A stretch of DNA of 64,000 nucleotides from Saccharum officinarum (lineage: Eukaryota > Streptophyta > Magnoliopsida > Poales > Poaceae): assembly GCA_020631735.1 (NCBI GenBank), contig CM036197.1, positions 49,647,880 through 49,711,879 on the forward strand. Direction: 5' to 3'. Positions 21,356 through 33,146 of the stretch are shown here, piece by piece. Numbering within the stretch: position 1 is the first letter of the stretch; each line of letters opens with the position of its first letter. The notes beneath the pieces were generated by a model. That model worked only from the letters and a program-made list of their open reading frames with translations, was not told the DNA's origin and searched no databases. A program made the translations under genes and the position numbers.

Positions 21356-24300
21356 ATGGTTTGTGTACAACAGATGGACGGTACTGGAACTTCCCAGGAA
21401 GAGGACAATACTCCGAATCCCCCACCGTTTCCACCTACCTTGGCAGAAGCTATTGCCGCACTGGTTAATGCCACTACCCTGTTGGCTCAGAATCAGAATC
21501 AGAATGGGAATCAGGGTCGTCGAGGCCGTAACAATGGAGGGGAAACCACTTATGTGGATTTCACCGATACCCGTCCACCAGTGTTCTCAAAGGCAGATGA
21601 GCCGCTAGAGGCGGATGACTGGCTCCGTACTATGGAGCAGAAGTTTGAACTTTTACAGTGCACAGAGCACCAGAAGCCTGTGTTTGCAGCACAACAACTC
21701 AGAGGTGCCGCAGGGGCGTGGTGGGCGAATCTAGTCGCCGCACAGCCTGCTGGCCACCGTGTCACTTGGCAGGAGTTTCGTGAAGCCTTTAGAGCACATT
21801 ATATCCCAGATGGTGTCATGGCCATGAAGCTAGAGGAGTTTCTCTCACTGAAGCAAGGAAACCAGACAGTTCTACAATATGTGGGCAAATTTAATCATCT
21901 GTCCCAGTATGCAGCTGAATATGTGAATACTGATGCAAAGAAGAAGAGTTGTTTCATGAGAGGTTTGAGTACCAGAATCCAGGAAGCATTAGTCACCTGC
22001 TATAATGCTACTTACCATGAGATAGTCAATGTGGCTATTGCGTCAGAAGAGAAGTCCCGACTGCACAAGGAGTCGAAGAAAAAGAAGCCAGTGTTTTCAA
22101 GTCCGTCTGGCGGCATTAAGAAACGCCAGAAGTTTGTTTATCACCCTCAGAACCATTTCCGCCCAACTTATCGTCCACCGCAATACCAAGTTCAGCCGCA
22201 GACGTTTTTCCGTCCTGCCGCAACCCCGCAATTTTTACAGCAGCCGAATGCCCCTGGTATTCGAAACCAGACTCCAGTAACCCATAACTTTCCCTGCTAC
22301 AACTGTGGAAAGCCAGGCCACTTTTCCAAGGATTGCCCGTATCCAAGGCAGTACAATCCTAATTATCCTAGAGCTCCCGTACCACAACAGCAACAACCTC
22401 AGAGTAAGAACAATAATCTGAATGTTCAGAAGGGTAAGGGTGAGAAGAGGAAGACCGGACGTGTATTCTACACTCAAGCAAGTGCAATCCCAGAGGGAGA
22501 ACCTGTTATGATGGGTATGTTCCCTGTTGCTAATCATCCAGCAGTACTGTTATTTGATTCAGGTGCATCGCATACATTCATAAATCGCACCTTTGTTGTT
22601 AAGTATGACATTCCAATTATGGGAACACAAGAAGATTTCTTTATCCAGTCGCCCGGGGGACGACTGTGTACTAAGGAGATGGTACGTGACGTACCTATAG
22701 AGTTAGGTGGGCATATATTCCCTACCTCAATGATAATATTACAGAAACAAGATATAGATGTAATCCTGGGTATGAATTGGATGTACCAAAGAGGAGCCCT
22801 TATAGATGCACTGCACAGAACTATAAGGTTGAACCTGCCAGATAATAAATCTCATCTTCTTATCCAACTTCCTATCCCGAAGAGAACAGTTGAAAGGGTA
22901 TGTGCAACTTCAGTACATGAGATTTGTGATATACCGGTAGTCTGTGAATTTCCGGATGTGTTTCCAGATGACCTACCAGGCCTGCCACCGGACAGAGATG
23001 TAGAGTTTGTGATTGAGTTAAAACCGGGTACTGCCCCAATATCCCGGAGAGCTTACAGAATGCCACCCAATGAATTAGCAGAACTTAAGGATCAATTGCA
23101 AGAGTTACGTGACAAAGGTTTTATCAGACCCAGTTCCTCACCATGGGGATGTCCAGCTCTTTTTGTCAAGAAGAAAGATCAGACTTTAAGGATGTGTGTT
23201 GACTATCGACCGCTGAATGAAGTAACCATTAAGAATAAATATCCGTTGCCTCGCATTGATCTGCTCTTTGATCAGCTTGCGGGGGCAAAGGTATTTTCAA
23301 AGATCGATCTTCGATCAGGATACCATCAAATTAAGATTCGACCTGAAGATATTCCAAAGACTGCATTCACCACCAGATATGGACTGTATGAGTACCTAGT
23401 TATGTCTTTTGGTCTCACTAATGCACCGGCACATTTCATGTATCTAATGAATTCAGTTTTCATGCCAGAACTTGACAAGTTTGTGGTTGTCTTTATTGAT
23501 GATATTCTGGTATACTCCAAAAATGAAGAAGAGCATGTTGAGCATCTCAGAGTTGTTCTGACTCGTCTGAGAGATCACCAACTGTATGCCAAGTTCAGTA
23601 AATGTGAGTTTTGGTTAAAAGAAGTGCAATTCTTAGGACATGTGTTGTCAGCCGAAGGAGTAGCAGTAGATCCTGGCAAGGTGAAAGATATTCTGAATTG
23701 GAAGCCACCAATCTCAGTTCATGAAGTCCGAAGTTTTCTGGGAATGGCGGGTTATTACCGTCGATTCATACCTGACTTTTCAAAGGTAGCCAAGCCAATC
23801 ACAGAGTTGTTGAAGAATCAAACTAAGTTCATATGGTCTCCAGAATGTGAAAAAGCTTTTAGAATTTTAAAGAGGTCATTGACAACTGCTCCAGTTTTGG
23901 CACAACCAGATATAGAAAAGCCATTTGATGTTTACTGTGATGCCTCAGGTATTGGCCTTGGTTGCGTATTGATGCAAGAAGGCAGAGTCATTGCTTATGC
24001 CTCGAGACAGTTGAAGCGCCATGAAGAACATTATCCGACACATGATCTTGAACTAGCAGCTGTGGTTCATGCATTAAAAATCTGGCGTCATTACTTGTTA
24101 GGTAATACTTGCCACATGTATACAGATCACAAGAGTTTAAAGTATATCTTTACTCAGTCAGAATTGAATATGAGACAAAGAAGGTGGCTTGAGTTAATAA
24201 AGGACTATGATTTAGAAGTACACTATCACCCTGGAAAAGCGAATGTAGTTGCTGATGCACTCAGTAGAAAGAATCATTGCAATTGTACGACTGTGAAGCC

Positions 24301-25825
24301 AATGGATTACAGTTTGTGTTACGAATTGGAAAAGTTGAATATTGAAATAATTCAACAAGGTCAGCTGACTAGTGTCACAGTAGAATCAACACTCAAAGAT
24401 CAGATTGTATCTGCTCAGAGAACAAATTCCGGAATCACTCACATCAAAGAAAAAGTTAGAACTGGTCAACAGACAGATTTCAGTATTGATGAGGCAGATG
24501 TGTTATGGTTTAAGAACCGGCTAGTGGTCCCAAAGGTTCCAGAGTTACGTCGGCTCATTCTTGATGAAGCACATAGTACAAGGTTTTCTATTCATCCAGG
24601 AAGTAATAAGATGTATCAAGATTTGAAACAGAGATTCTGGTGGACCAAAATGAAAATTGAGATTGCTAAGTATGTTGCTAGATGTGATACTTGTTGTAAG
24701 GTGAAGGCAGTACACCTGAAGTCGGCAGGAATGTTACAACCTTTGCCCATTCCATCCTGGAAGTGGGAAGATATCAGTATGGATTTCATTACTGGGTTAC
24801 CCAAGACCTCAAGAGGCTTTGATTCAATTTGGGTCATTGTGGACCGTTTGACTAAGTCAGCTCACTTTGTACCTGTGAAGGTTGACTATAGAGCATCTCG
24901 ATATGCAGAAATATATGTTGCTCGGATTATGAGTTTACATGGAATACCCAAAACAATTGTTACTGACAGGGGTACTCAGTTTGTTTCGCAATTTTGGAGA
25001 CAGTTTCAAAAGTCATTAGGTACTAAACTTCTTTACAGCACAGCCTATCATCCACAAACTGGGGGACAGACTGAAAGAGTAAATCAAATTTTGGAAGATA
25101 TGTTAAGATCTTGTGCTCTCACCTATCAAGATCAATGGGATGAATGTTTACCGTTAGCAGAATTCTCATACAATAACAGTTACCAAGAGAGTATCAAAAT
25201 GGCACCGTTTGAAGCATTGTATGGCCGCAGGTGCAGAACTCCGTTGAACTGGTCAGAACCAGGAGAAAGATGGTTTTATGGAGTTGATCTGGTAAAGAAA
25301 ACGGAAGAAAAGGTTAGGCAGATACAAAAGAATTTAAAAGTTGCTCAGTCTCGACAGAAGAGTTATGCAGATAAAAGACGTAGACCCTTGATGTTTAAAG
25401 TGGGAGACTATGTTTATCTGAAAGTGTCACCCATGAAAGGAGTTAATAGATTTGGAGTCAAAGGCAAACTCGCACCACGTTATATTGGTCCTTTTCAAAT
25501 CATTGAAAAATGTGGGAAGGTGGCATATAGATTAAAGCTGCCTGAACAACTGTCAGCCGTGCACAATGTATTTCATGTATCACAAATGAAGAAGTGTCTG
25601 CAAGTACCTGATCAAGTGGTTGATGTTGAGGGAATTGAACTTGAACCGGATTTGACATATTCTGAATATCCTGTCCGAGTTTTGGATCGAAAGGATCGTG
25701 TTACCCGGAGTAGAACAATTAAATGGTACAAGATACAATGGGATCAACATTCAGAAGAGGAAGCCACCTGGGAATCGGAAGGTTATCTGTTGGAGAATTT
25801 CCCGGAGTTCTTTGCTTCTATCTAG
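21356..25825 (+). CDS. Intact Gag-Pol polyprotein with chromodomain, element B copy 2 (1489 aa)
   Basis: One uninterrupted frame carries the full retrotransposition machinery. Gag capsid-like region (about 60-250) is followed by a CCHC zinc knuckle (C314, C317, H322, C327). Aspartic protease has its active site at D401-S-G-A. Reverse transcriptase carries FIDD at 713-716, and RNase H has CDAS with D862. Integrase has a zinc-binding HHCC (H1073, H1080, C1110, C1113) and a catalytic triad at D1143, D1204 and E1240. A GPY/F-like region (about 1370-1384) and a C-terminal chromodomain (1438-1487, with W1457, Y1458 and W1472) complete it. Chromodomains of chromoviruses steer integration to heterochromatin. 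The sixth codon ends in CAACAG just before a second ATG (Met7), so a spliced mRNA could start at Met7. It appears competent. Confidence 0.92.
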   Translation: MVCVQQMDGTGTSQEEDNTPNPPPFPPTLAEAIAALVNATTLLAQNQNQNGNQGRRGRNNGGETTYVDFTDTRPPVFSKADEPLEADDWLRTMEQKFELLQCTEHQKPVFAAQQLRGAAGAWWANLVAAQPAGHRVTWQEFREAFRAHYIPDGVMAMKLEEFLSLKQGNQTVLQYVGKFNHLSQYAAEYVNTDAKKKSCFMRGLSTRIQEALVTCYNATYHEIVNVAIASEEKSRLHKESKKKKPVFSSPSGGIKKRQKFVYHPQNHFRPTYRPPQYQVQPQTFFRPAATPQFLQQPNAPGIRNQTPVTHNFPCYNCGKPGHFSKDCPYPRQYNPNYPRAPVPQQQQPQSKNNNLNVQKGKGEKRKTGRVFYTQASAIPEGEPVMMGMFPVANHPAVLLFDSGASHTFINRTFVVKYDIPIMGTQEDFFIQSPGGRLCTKEMVRDVPIELGGHIFPTSMIILQKQDIDVILGMNWMYQRGALIDALHRTIRLNLPDNKSHLLIQLPIPKRTVERVCATSVHEICDIPVVCEFPDVFPDDLPGLPPDRDVEFVIELKPGTAPISRRAYRMPPNELAELKDQLQELRDKGFIRPSSSPWGCPALFVKKKDQTLRMCVDYRPLNEVTIKNKYPLPRIDLLFDQLAGAKVFSKIDLRSGYHQIKIRPEDIPKTAFTTRYGLYEYLVMSFGLTNAPAHFMYLMNSVFMPELDKFVVVFIDDILVYSKNEEEHVEHLRVVLTRLRDHQLYAKFSKCEFWLKEVQFLGHVLSAEGVAVDPGKVKDILNWKPPISVHEVRSFLGMAGYYRRFIPDFSKVAKPITELLKNQTKFIWSPECEKAFRILKRSLTTAPVLAQPDIEKPFDVYCDASGIGLGCVLMQEGRVIAYASRQLKRHEEHYPTHDLELAAVVHALKIWRHYLLGNTCHMYTDHKSLKYIFTQSELNMRQRRWLELIKDYDLEVHYHPGKANVVADALSRKNHCNCTTVKPMDYSLCYELEKLNIEIIQQGQLTSVTVESTLKDQIVSAQRTNSGITHIKEKVRTGQQTDFSIDEADVLWFKNRLVVPKVPELRRLILDEAHSTRFSIHPGSNKMYQDLKQRFWWTKMKIEIAKYVARCDTCCKVKAVHLKSAGMLQPLPIPSWKWEDISMDFITGLPKTSRGFDSIWVIVDRLTKSAHFVPVKVDYRASRYAEIYVARIMSLHGIPKTIVTDRGTQFVSQFWRQFQKSLGTKLLYSTAYHPQTGGQTERVNQILEDMLRSCALTYQDQWDECLPLAEFSYNNSYQESIKMAPFEALYGRRCRTPLNWSEPGERWFYGVDLVKKTEEKVRQIQKNLKVAQSRQKSYADKRRRPLMFKVGDYVYLKVSPMKGVNRFGVKGKLAPRYIGPFQIIEKCGKVAYRLKLPEQLSAVHNVFHVSQMKKCLQVPDQVVDVEGIELEPDLTYSEYPVRVLDRKDRVTRSRTIKWYKIQWDQHSEEEATWESEGYLLENFPEFFASI

Positions 25826-25986
25826 GTTGCAATTTCTTCTTTAAACTGTAACCTATCCTTTTAAAAATCTTTATAATGCAGAAAACCCCTACCTGTTTTG
25901 TAGACAAGTCTTGGACGTGTTTGCTTGACACGTTTCCTTTTCCATTACTTAACTCAAGGCTTTAAATCTCGGGACGAGATTTCTTT

Positions 25987-25998
25987 AAGGGGGAAGGG
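25987..25998 (+). promoter_or_regulatory. Polypurine tract, element B copy 2
   Basis: AAGGGGGAAGGG, one base before the TG of LTR 4; plus-strand primer site. Confidence 0.8.
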
Positions 25999-27208
25999 CT
26001 GTAACACCCCGGGTGTTATAGTGCTAATTAATCTGCCATGTCATCATAATGCATTGCAAAGCATCCCTGTTAGGTTAAACTTGTTATGCATCAACTAAAA
26101 CGAGTTTACTTATTTAGGTTGAATGTGTTTCTCAGTGGTGTGCTCCGAACCCGAAAACCCTAATTTCGAATGCCACCGCAAATACTTAGTCCATGCCCTG
26201 TGTAAATTGAGGTGTGCGACTGTGTTGCCCACTAGTGTCAAGTGTAGGGTATGAGCTCAAGTACAACATTTAAAATGAAGCTCCAAATTTGAGTTTGAAT
26301 TGGAGTCCCAAAACTTGTCACGAGCTTTCCGATTCAAATTTAAATTCAAATCTGGGGAGAAATGTAAAAGAATTTTTAAAAGCTAATTGGTCAACCAAGA
26401 GTGGCATTTGGTCAACCATGTCATGTTGGTCCAAATTATGCCCTTGGGTGAGGTTTTGATCACTAAGTAATCACCAATCAAAGTAGCAACAAATTTCGAT
26501 TTAAAATTCCTCCGAAAACCCTAAATTTCAAAACCCTGTTTTACCCCTTTTGAAATAATTCAAAATCTAAGCAAAATTTGGAAAAAAGTTCAGAACCAAG
26601 TTTGTAGAACTTTTCAAGGGCTACAACTTTGGTGTTTTGAGTTTTCAAAGTTTTAGTGTAAAATGTGGAGCAATTTATGAAAATAAACAAATTTCAAATT
26701 TAATTCATTTTTGTCCCCAAACTAAGATTTCAAAATGGAGGCTGATTTTGAAAAAGTTTTGAACAGCAAAGTTGTAGGTCTGGTCAAGATATACAACTTT
26801 GATGTTGGGAGATTTTGAAGTTTCAATGTAAAATCAAAAGTAATTTCTAAATTACCAAATCTGAAAAATGTGTCCCCTTTTGAGTTTAAACTCAAATTTC
26901 AAAATCCAGTGAGAATTTGAAAAAGTGTTCAATACAAAACTTGTAGAGCTTGAAATTCTGAAGATTTCATAGATTGGAAGTTTTTCAAGTTGTTACATGA
27001 ATTTGAGAGTAATTTGAGAAAACAGTTTGAAAATTCAAAGTTTGGGGGGGAAGCTACAGTGCACCGGCGAATCACGCACCGGCAGCGCGCGGCATGGGCG
27101 CCGGCGAGCCGCCGACGTCGCGCTGGCCGCTTCCACGACCTTCCATCCTGCCATCGCGACCACAGGGACCGCTTCGCGCTCTCTAGCTGCTTCCTTGCTT
27201 CACAGCGC

Positions 27209-27215
27209 TATAAAA
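27209..27215 (+). promoter_or_regulatory. TATA box of element B LTR 4
   Basis: TATAAAA identical in context to 7122. A transcript from here would pass through the LTR and, if it escaped the 29822 poly(A) signal, into solo LTR A and flanking DNA. Confidence 0.6.
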
Positions 27216-27650
27216 GGGACCGACACCGCCACTGTCGCCGTCCGGTTTCATCATCGCCGCCGCCACCGTCCTCATTGCTCCGGCCAAATTCGCCCTCCCT
27301 GCTCCACCGCATCCATCTCCATCTCGCCAATCGCTCCGCCATCACCTTGCGAACCTGTTGCGCCTCTTGGTGTAGATGCTACCGCTCAGGATCACCGGGG
27401 AACCATCGTCTTCCACCTCGGGTCGCCGCCGTCCCGGTTGAGCCCCGTCACCGTGACTAGCCGCCTCCAGTGTCTCTCCACTTCAACCGATCACGCCTCT
27501 GTGATCGTGGTACGCCCCTGATGCTCCCTGGCTAGATAGTTTAAGCTTTGCACCTTTGTGGCGTCGAGTCGTCGGTCACCGTAGTTGCCGAGCCGCCACC
27601 GTCGTCGGTGAAGTGTCACCGGAGCTCGAACCGTGGGGCAAATTAGTAAA

Positions 27651-29780
27651 ATGGAGTCGTGGGAAGGTGTAGTTGGTGTCGGTCGGTTCAGTTGGTCGAC
27701 CGAAGCCCCGGTCACCGGCCGGCCACCGCGCGAAGGTGAGTGAGCGCGCGGGAGAGAACGAGAGAGCGGAGGTAGGTGATGACAGGTGGGGTCGGCCTGT
27801 CAGTGAGAGAGAACGGGAGAGTGAGCGCGCGCGGGCTGGGCCGCGGTGCTGGGCCGCTCGGGCGAGTGCGAGCGCGCGTGCGGGCGCGCGTGAGCGGGCC
27901 GTCTGGTTGGGCCGGACCGCGGGGAAAAAGAAAAGTCAGCCCGATTTCGTTTTTGTTTTTCTTTTTCAAATAAATGAATAGTGTTATTATTTGTTTATTT
28001 CATTAAAAATTGTGTAGAGTTCCAAAATTCATGAAAATTTTTGTGTAAACTTTTCAATGTATAAACTATCTAGGAAAAATGTTAAATCATAAATTTGAAT
28101 ACTTTGAGCAGTAGAATTAATTAGTTTCATTAAAGATTAAATGCAACTTCCAGTAATTTTAATAATTAATTTATTTATCCAAAAATTATGAAATTTATTA
28201 TAACACTGTTGTAATTCATTCTTAACCCATAGAAAAAGTTTGAGCTTGATTAGGTAAAATTTGATCAACTTCTAATTATGCCCTAAATATTAAATAGAAA
28301 ATAAATTTTAATTTGAGAACTTTAAGTGTTGGGTGCCTTTTGATTGAGTGAAGTCCTTAGGTCACTACCCTTTGGTGATCTTTGGCACCTTAATTTCATG
28401 ATTGAACTCGTTAGTAACTTGTTAGGTTAAAAGCTGGTATCGCTGGAATCGTCGCTTCTAGTTAGTAGGTTTTCTGTTTGCGACTGTACCGTAGAAGTCA
28501 GTTGTACTCCAGTAGTAACTCGTAGCATGTTATCATCAAGCATCATGTTTATCATCGAGCATCATGTTAAAGCATGTTATGTATTCGTGTAGTCTCCGCT
28601 TTCGAGGAAGCCGAAGTCGTCGATCAAGCTTCCGGAGAAGAGCGATCGTCGGTGGGTTCCGGACCAGGGGGTGAAGTCCTCGAGCCTGAGTCGGTCGTCG
28701 TGTTTGAGCAAGGCAAGCCCCGGTGCATTTAAACCCTATCTTGAGTTTTACAAATGTTTTATTATTTATATTATGGTTGACTGCATTAAGTAATTAGGAG
28801 TTGAGTGATAACCTAATTGCTGCATTATCATCCTTGATTATTGTGATATCAACCTTGATACCTGCTTTACAGAAAATGCGTAGTATGCTTCGCTATGCTT
28901 AGAAGTTAAGCTTTTAAATGAATGTTTACATAGCCATGACGGCATATCAAATGAATATTGAAATATGTGAATGAACTTGTAAGATCGGGCGGGTGGTTTG
29001 GCCACTGCTAACATGCATTGGGAAAGGAGTCCCACTGTATTGTTTCCGCCTTATCAGTTAAGGACCGTACGTTGTTGGCCCTCGCGTCATGGAGTTTTTA
29101 TTAGTACTAGCCATGTGCCCATGTCGGGTAAGCCTTACTTTGGTTAGTCCATTACGAGAACGTCTAACCTCGCACTGGGAGTGGAGAGATGGCGAGAGTA
29201 ACGTGTACCCTCGGGGCTAGAATCGGGCCGGGTTCGAGGAGTACTGTGCTCTCGGGTGGCGATGGACACGTTCTGGTTTTGGGAAAACCCGAGTAAGAGT
29301 TGATATATGCAAGATTCAGTTCTACATATGTCGTGTGGTTAGGAATCCCCAGCTGGGTAAATGAAGCGGTTCGAATCGTCGTTACTCCACGAGAAAGGAG
29401 TCTTGGCCTTGCACCAACATCGTAGTTAAGAACTGGAATTGAAAGAAAGAATGAGAAAGGTTTTGATGATAATTACTTTGATCTAGCTTAGGATCACCTA
29501 GAATTGGTTAATGAACCATCAATGGTAAAAGTAAAATATTGAAGATAAGGACTTACCTTAGTAAGCTTTTCTGCAAAAGAAAATTTGATTCTTGATTACC
29601 CGTACCTTGATTCCCTAAAGCTAGCATGCCCTTGGAGTCTTTGTCTTAGTCGGGTAAGTCTTGTTGAGTACTCTCGTACTCAGGGTTTGTTAACCCCTTG
29701 TTGCAGGTGCGGTTCATGAACAAGTCTGCTTCGAGCCTTGTTGCATGACCGTCGTGGTTGAAGACAGTGACGACGAGTAG
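27651..29780 (+). CDS. Predicted three-exon gene inside LTR 4 of element B (92 codons)
   Basis: Second intact copy of the gene described at 7564-9693. Exons are 27651-27735, 28593-28712 and 29707-29780, and the exon sequences and splice sites look identical to LTR 1. It has its own TATA box (27209) and AATAAA (29822). An LTR in this position has no gag-pol downstream, so a transcript from here could make only this product. Splicing and coding are predicted, not shown. Confidence 0.5.
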
Positions 29781-29821
29781 ATTGTGTGGCCTTTGGGCAA
29801 GGCATCTCGCTTGTGTGATGT

Positions 29822-29827
29822 AATAAA
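29822..29827 (+). terminator. Poly(A) signal in LTR 4
   Basis: AATAAA 42 bp after the predicted exon 3 stop. It is the natural 3' end signal for both the element's genomic RNA and the LTR gene. Confidence 0.5.
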
Positions 29828-30108
29828 GTTACTACCGATACTTCTCTACTACTGGTTTGTAATAATGTTACATAAGGTTTGAAGTTTGAAAAACTGGTCT
29901 GTAATCTATGTTATTGTAAGACTTCCGCTACTTTACTCTGTTGAATATTTTGAATAAACTGTTGTAATATTGCAATACTCCTGTGATTGGATCCTGTTCG
30001 GAGGAAAGCAGGCCTTTTAAGTTATGGTGAACATAAGTACGACTGTCAGAGGTCATTATGACAATGACGTGTGCTTGTGGGCCATCATAACTAGGAGGTT
30101 CTGTCACA

Positions 30109-30113
30109 CTTGG
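30109..30113. repeat. Target-site duplication of element B, right (CTTGG)
   Basis: Matches 5908-5912. Confidence 0.85.
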
Positions 30114-30344
30114 TATTGTAATAACTCAATGTTTAAACTCTGATGTATTCAGACTATGTGCGAATTTATACATGTGAACTGTGGATGCTGAACTATGTAC
30201 GATCTTGGCTGAGTTGTTGAAAAGTTTGAAATCCTTCGTGATTTCACGGACTATCGGGTTTATATGGGTTCAAGTATGCTAATTCAACTGCTTTGGCAGG
30301 TGTTTTCGTACTTGTGCTCTTATAAATTGATCGGTTTTGTTACA
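30114..30344 (+). mobile_element. Solo LTR A, right portion
   Basis: It continues the LTR A sequence broken by element B at 5912 and ends GTTACA. CTTAA at 30345-30349 matches 1003-1007. No features beyond LTR tail sequence were seen. Confidence 0.75.
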
Positions 30345-30349
30345 CTTAA
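30345..30349. repeat. Target-site duplication of solo LTR A, right (CTTAA)
   Basis: Matches 1003-1007. Confidence 0.8.
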
Positions 30350-30777
30350 GAAGATGCTTATCCTGACAATCTCTGTACTATGAACCTTATTTCTACAGTT
30401 TTGCATTTGGTTGTTTTTTTTCAAATAAAAGAACATGATAAAGTAAGTTATATTTTGAGGTCATGCAAACGTTAAAAGTGGTATGCAAATAATATATTTC
30501 CTTGTCCTTTAAATAAAGATTATAGGCAAGCATTCAAACAAAAAAAGAACAATAAATACTTTTCGTTTTTCTATGATACCTTCGGAAAGCCTTGTACAAC
30601 CAACAATTTCATCTTCAAACCGAGCTCGGAATGGGGGGCTCCAAACCATTGGAAGCTCACGATCCCAACTCCAAACCAGCTTCAGAACTAAGGGCTTCGG
30701 ATCAAAGCTCAGAAATTCAGAATAGGCTCCAAAGTCGAAACCATGATCTAATGCCTACTTTAATCGGTGGGTTCTTG
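30350..30777. other. AT-rich host sequence, no recognised feature
   Basis: Old continuation of the sequence left of 1003. It may include the 5' side of the antisense LINE, but I recognise no coding motif. A short open frame at 30592-30936 is built from the repeat that follows and is not credible. Confidence 0.5.
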
Positions 30778-31075
30778 CACTACAACAAACCTCTCAAATC
30801 ACGACGGATTCAGAGGACATCACTAACAACACAATATCCATGGCGATCGCATATTTTTCGTCATAGATTTGGACCAGTTGATCGGATCAAAGCTCAGAAA
30901 GTCAGAATAGGCTCCAAATTCCAAACCATGATCTAATGCCTACTTTAATCGGTGGGTTCTTGCACTACAACAAACCTCTCAAATCATGACGGATTCAGAG
31001 AACATCACTAACAACACAATATCCATGACGATCGCATATTTTTCGTCATAGATTTGGACCAGTGGATACCTAGTC
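30718..31075. repeat. Tandem duplication, 185-bp period
   Basis: The stretch beginning CAGAATAGGCTCC and ending around CATAGATTTGGACCAG occurs twice, 185 bp apart, with few differences (for example GGCGATCGC against GACGATCGC). Each copy contains CACTACAACAAACC and TTTTTCGTCATAG, which look like CACTA-transposon terminal and subterminal sequence. Confidence 0.75.
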
Positions 31076-31503
31076 CAATAACTCATGATGTTTTATCCAG
31101 ACTGTCATAGATTGTATGAATTTAAATTCGTCATACTCGAGTCAACCCAAAAAAATAGGCCACTTATACTTGGTGCAAATAGGAAATTTTTTTGAGCCAT
31201 ATAGGAATTGAATCGAACCCAGAGCTCATAAGAAAAATAAACATCCATGCGGAGGGAAAAAAACTTGTTTAAAAATGAGCTATGTAAGAATCAAACCTAA
31301 GAGCTGATAAGAAGATTAAAAACTAATTAATTTTTGTTCCTTTGGTATTTGTACTAGATGAAAGAGAACTCGGGCGTGACAAATATTGAAATCTTGAAAA
31401 GAAAATATGTGGATGCTTATTTGAACGTTTGATATATATAAATTTTGTGGGAGTGGAATCGAAGAGAGAGAGAGTGCAATCGGAAAGGGCTATTAATTAA
31501 AGG

Positions 31504-31981
31504 AGAGAAATTGGAAGAGGAGCAGCACCATAAAGAAAGCACAGATGTTTAATCATTTATATATACAAATTGTACAACATATTTTCTTTTCTTTGAGCGC
31601 ACAAATCTTGTAAAGTTAGACGTTACAAATCTCTTATTTTGATCGGCAGCGTAGACAATTTTATGCATGCGATAATCCATATAGGTCTCCATATACATAA
31701 TTACCTTTTACATGGCCGGAACTTTGTTCCCTTATTAAAAAAAGAGAAATTGGAAGAGGAGCAGCACCATAAAGAAAGCACAGATGTTTAATCATTTATA
31801 TATACAAATTGTACAACATATTTTCTTTTCTTTGAGCGCACAAATCTTGTAAAGTTAGACGTTACAAATCTCTTATTTTGATCGGCAGCGTAGACGATTT
31901 TATGCATGCGATAATCCATATAGGTCTCCATATACATAATTACCTTTTACATGGCCGGAACTTTGTTCCCTTATTAAAAAA
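31504..31981. repeat. Tandem duplication, 239-bp period
   Basis: Units 31504-31742 and 31743-31981 are almost identical (one difference seen: GTAGACAATT against GTAGACGATT). They begin AGAGAAATTGGAAGAGG and end in TTATTAAAAAAA. Recent duplication; no coding content. Confidence 0.85.
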
Positions 31982-32099
31982 AATACCTTTTACATTCATG
32001 AGTGGTCTACTTTTCTAAAACAAAAATAATCATATGACAATAAAGTACTGCATATGAATTAGCATAATGCAAAAATCAAGAAGCTGTGGGACCCACCGG

Positions 32100-32830
32100 T
32101 CACTCCATCTCACCATCTGAGCATCCTTATCCTCCCAATCGTATAAAAATATAAAAGAAAAAATTTCGCTCTCACGGTCAAAGACACAGCATGAGGCTGA
32201 GCAGCCTGCACGGGGAGGCAGCGCGGGGGGATGTTGCCGGGTCGGCGGGGAGGGCGTCGGCGACGGCCTGTGTGGAGAGGCAACAGGCGGACTGCGGACA
32301 CCAGTTGGAGAAGCAAGCGCGTCCGAATCCGAGCGTTGCGCCTCCGTTGTGGCATCTCCAAGCACGACGCGAGGCCGCGCCCGGATGCTACATGGCTGGG
32401 CGAGCGCGGAGCGCAGCGCAGCGCCGCGAACACAGATGCGGTTGGGCAAGTTCCGCCATGTTCGCGTGGGCCGTGACTGCCCGGCGGGCTTCGCCGAGGC
32501 CGCGCTAGCGGCGACCTCCGCACTGGCACCAACACCGGCAGCCGCGCGCGCGGGGTGCGAGGAACCGAGCGCAAATTCGGAGGAGGACGTCGGCGCGAGG
32601 CCGGAGGCGAGAAGCGAGCAGAGGTAGAGTCGCGAGAATGCATGGGGAGGGTTGGAGAGAGGACGATCCATTTTATTGGGGAATGTTGGTGCTTGAAATC
32701 AGGACGTGTGATTGCTAGTGGAGGGAGCCCAGGAGGCATGCATGCGCACGATCGCTGGAAAACGCAAGCGCGCGCAGCGGTGATGGTGTGCGACGGTTCT
32801 GTTAGCGTGAGTTGATGTTGACGTGGCTTA
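32100..32830. other. GC-rich island with overlapping short ORFs, no recognised protein
   Basis: GC content rises sharply between AT-rich flanks. Open frames exist on both strands (for example 32110-32739 and 32030-32671 on minus, 32191-32508 on plus), but their products are Ala-, Arg- and Pro-rich without domains, and none looks favoured. It could be a captured gene fragment inside a transposon or the CpG-rich start of a lost gene. I do not call a gene. Confidence 0.4.
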
Positions 32831-33077
32831 ACGAGGAGCTAGGAAAATATGCTAATGGGGTTTTTCTATTTAGGTATAGGAGAAAGGAGATAACGTCCAG
32901 AGGCAAAAAATAAATATGTGGTGCAAAGGCAAAAGCGTGAGTTGGTGTTGACATGGCTTAATGAGGAGCTAGAAAAATACGCTAATTTAGGTACATGAGA
33001 TAGGAGATAGGTGCAGAAGCAAAAACCAAAAAAATAAATATGTGGTGCAGAGGCAAAAGCGACAAATAAGAAAATGA

Positions 33078-33146
33078 ATGACCCAGCCAGGAATTGAACC
33101 CAACACCATAGCAGCTATGACCAACTTGCCTTACCACTGCAGTACA
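33078..33146 (-). other. tRNA-like relic
   Basis: On the minus strand there is a D-arm-like TGGTAAGGCAAGTTGGTC, a short hairpin and GGGTTCAATTCCTGG, which matches the B box/T-arm of tRNAs. The acceptor stem does not pair and the anticodon arm is too short, so it is a decayed tRNA-derived sequence (SINE or transposon component), not a tRNA gene. Confidence 0.3.

Larger units (their letters stand above)
5913..30108 (+). mobile_element. Tekay-type Ty3/gypsy chromovirus, element B (doubled at an assembly gap)
   Basis: Order: LTR 5913-10021, PBS, pre-gag ORF, gag-pol (frame-broken), PPT, first 373 bp of an LTR, 100 N, LTR 16194-20280, PBS, pre-gag ORF, intact gag-pol, PPT, LTR 26000-30108. One pair of CTTGG duplications flanks the whole. 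The PR-RT-RNaseH-INT order and a C-terminal chromodomain place it in the chromoviruses; the long LTR and TGTAACACC terminus suggest the Tekay (Del) clade. The outer LTRs are the same length and differ at six sites that I could find, so the insertion is young. Either the genome has a real three-LTR tandem element or, as I favour, two overlapping contig ends of one 13.9-kb element were joined end to end. See findings. Confidence 0.85.
26000..30108 (+). repeat. Element B LTR 4 (3' LTR, 4109 bp)
   Basis: Same length as LTR 1. Comparing the two by eye I find six differences, all transitions (one each near LTR positions 100, 590, 740, 1150, 1570 and 4095). It is followed by TSD CTTGG. Confidence 0.9.

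Noticed and set aside
5913..30108. Genuine tandem (three-LTR) retrotransposon as the first explanation
   Set aside because: Not excluded, but indel gradients toward the N gap and a single TSD pair fit a false duplication better.
30592..30936. 114-codon ORF
   Set aside because: Made of the 185-bp tandem repeat; no domain.
30718..31981. CRISPR-like or satellite array
   Set aside because: Only two units each, without spacers; simple tandem duplications in a plant genome.
32030..32739. 213- and 209-codon minus-strand ORFs
   Set aside because: No recognised motif, GC-driven, and plus-strand frames overlap equally well.
33078..33146. Functional tRNA gene
   Set aside because: No acceptor stem and an incomplete anticodon arm.
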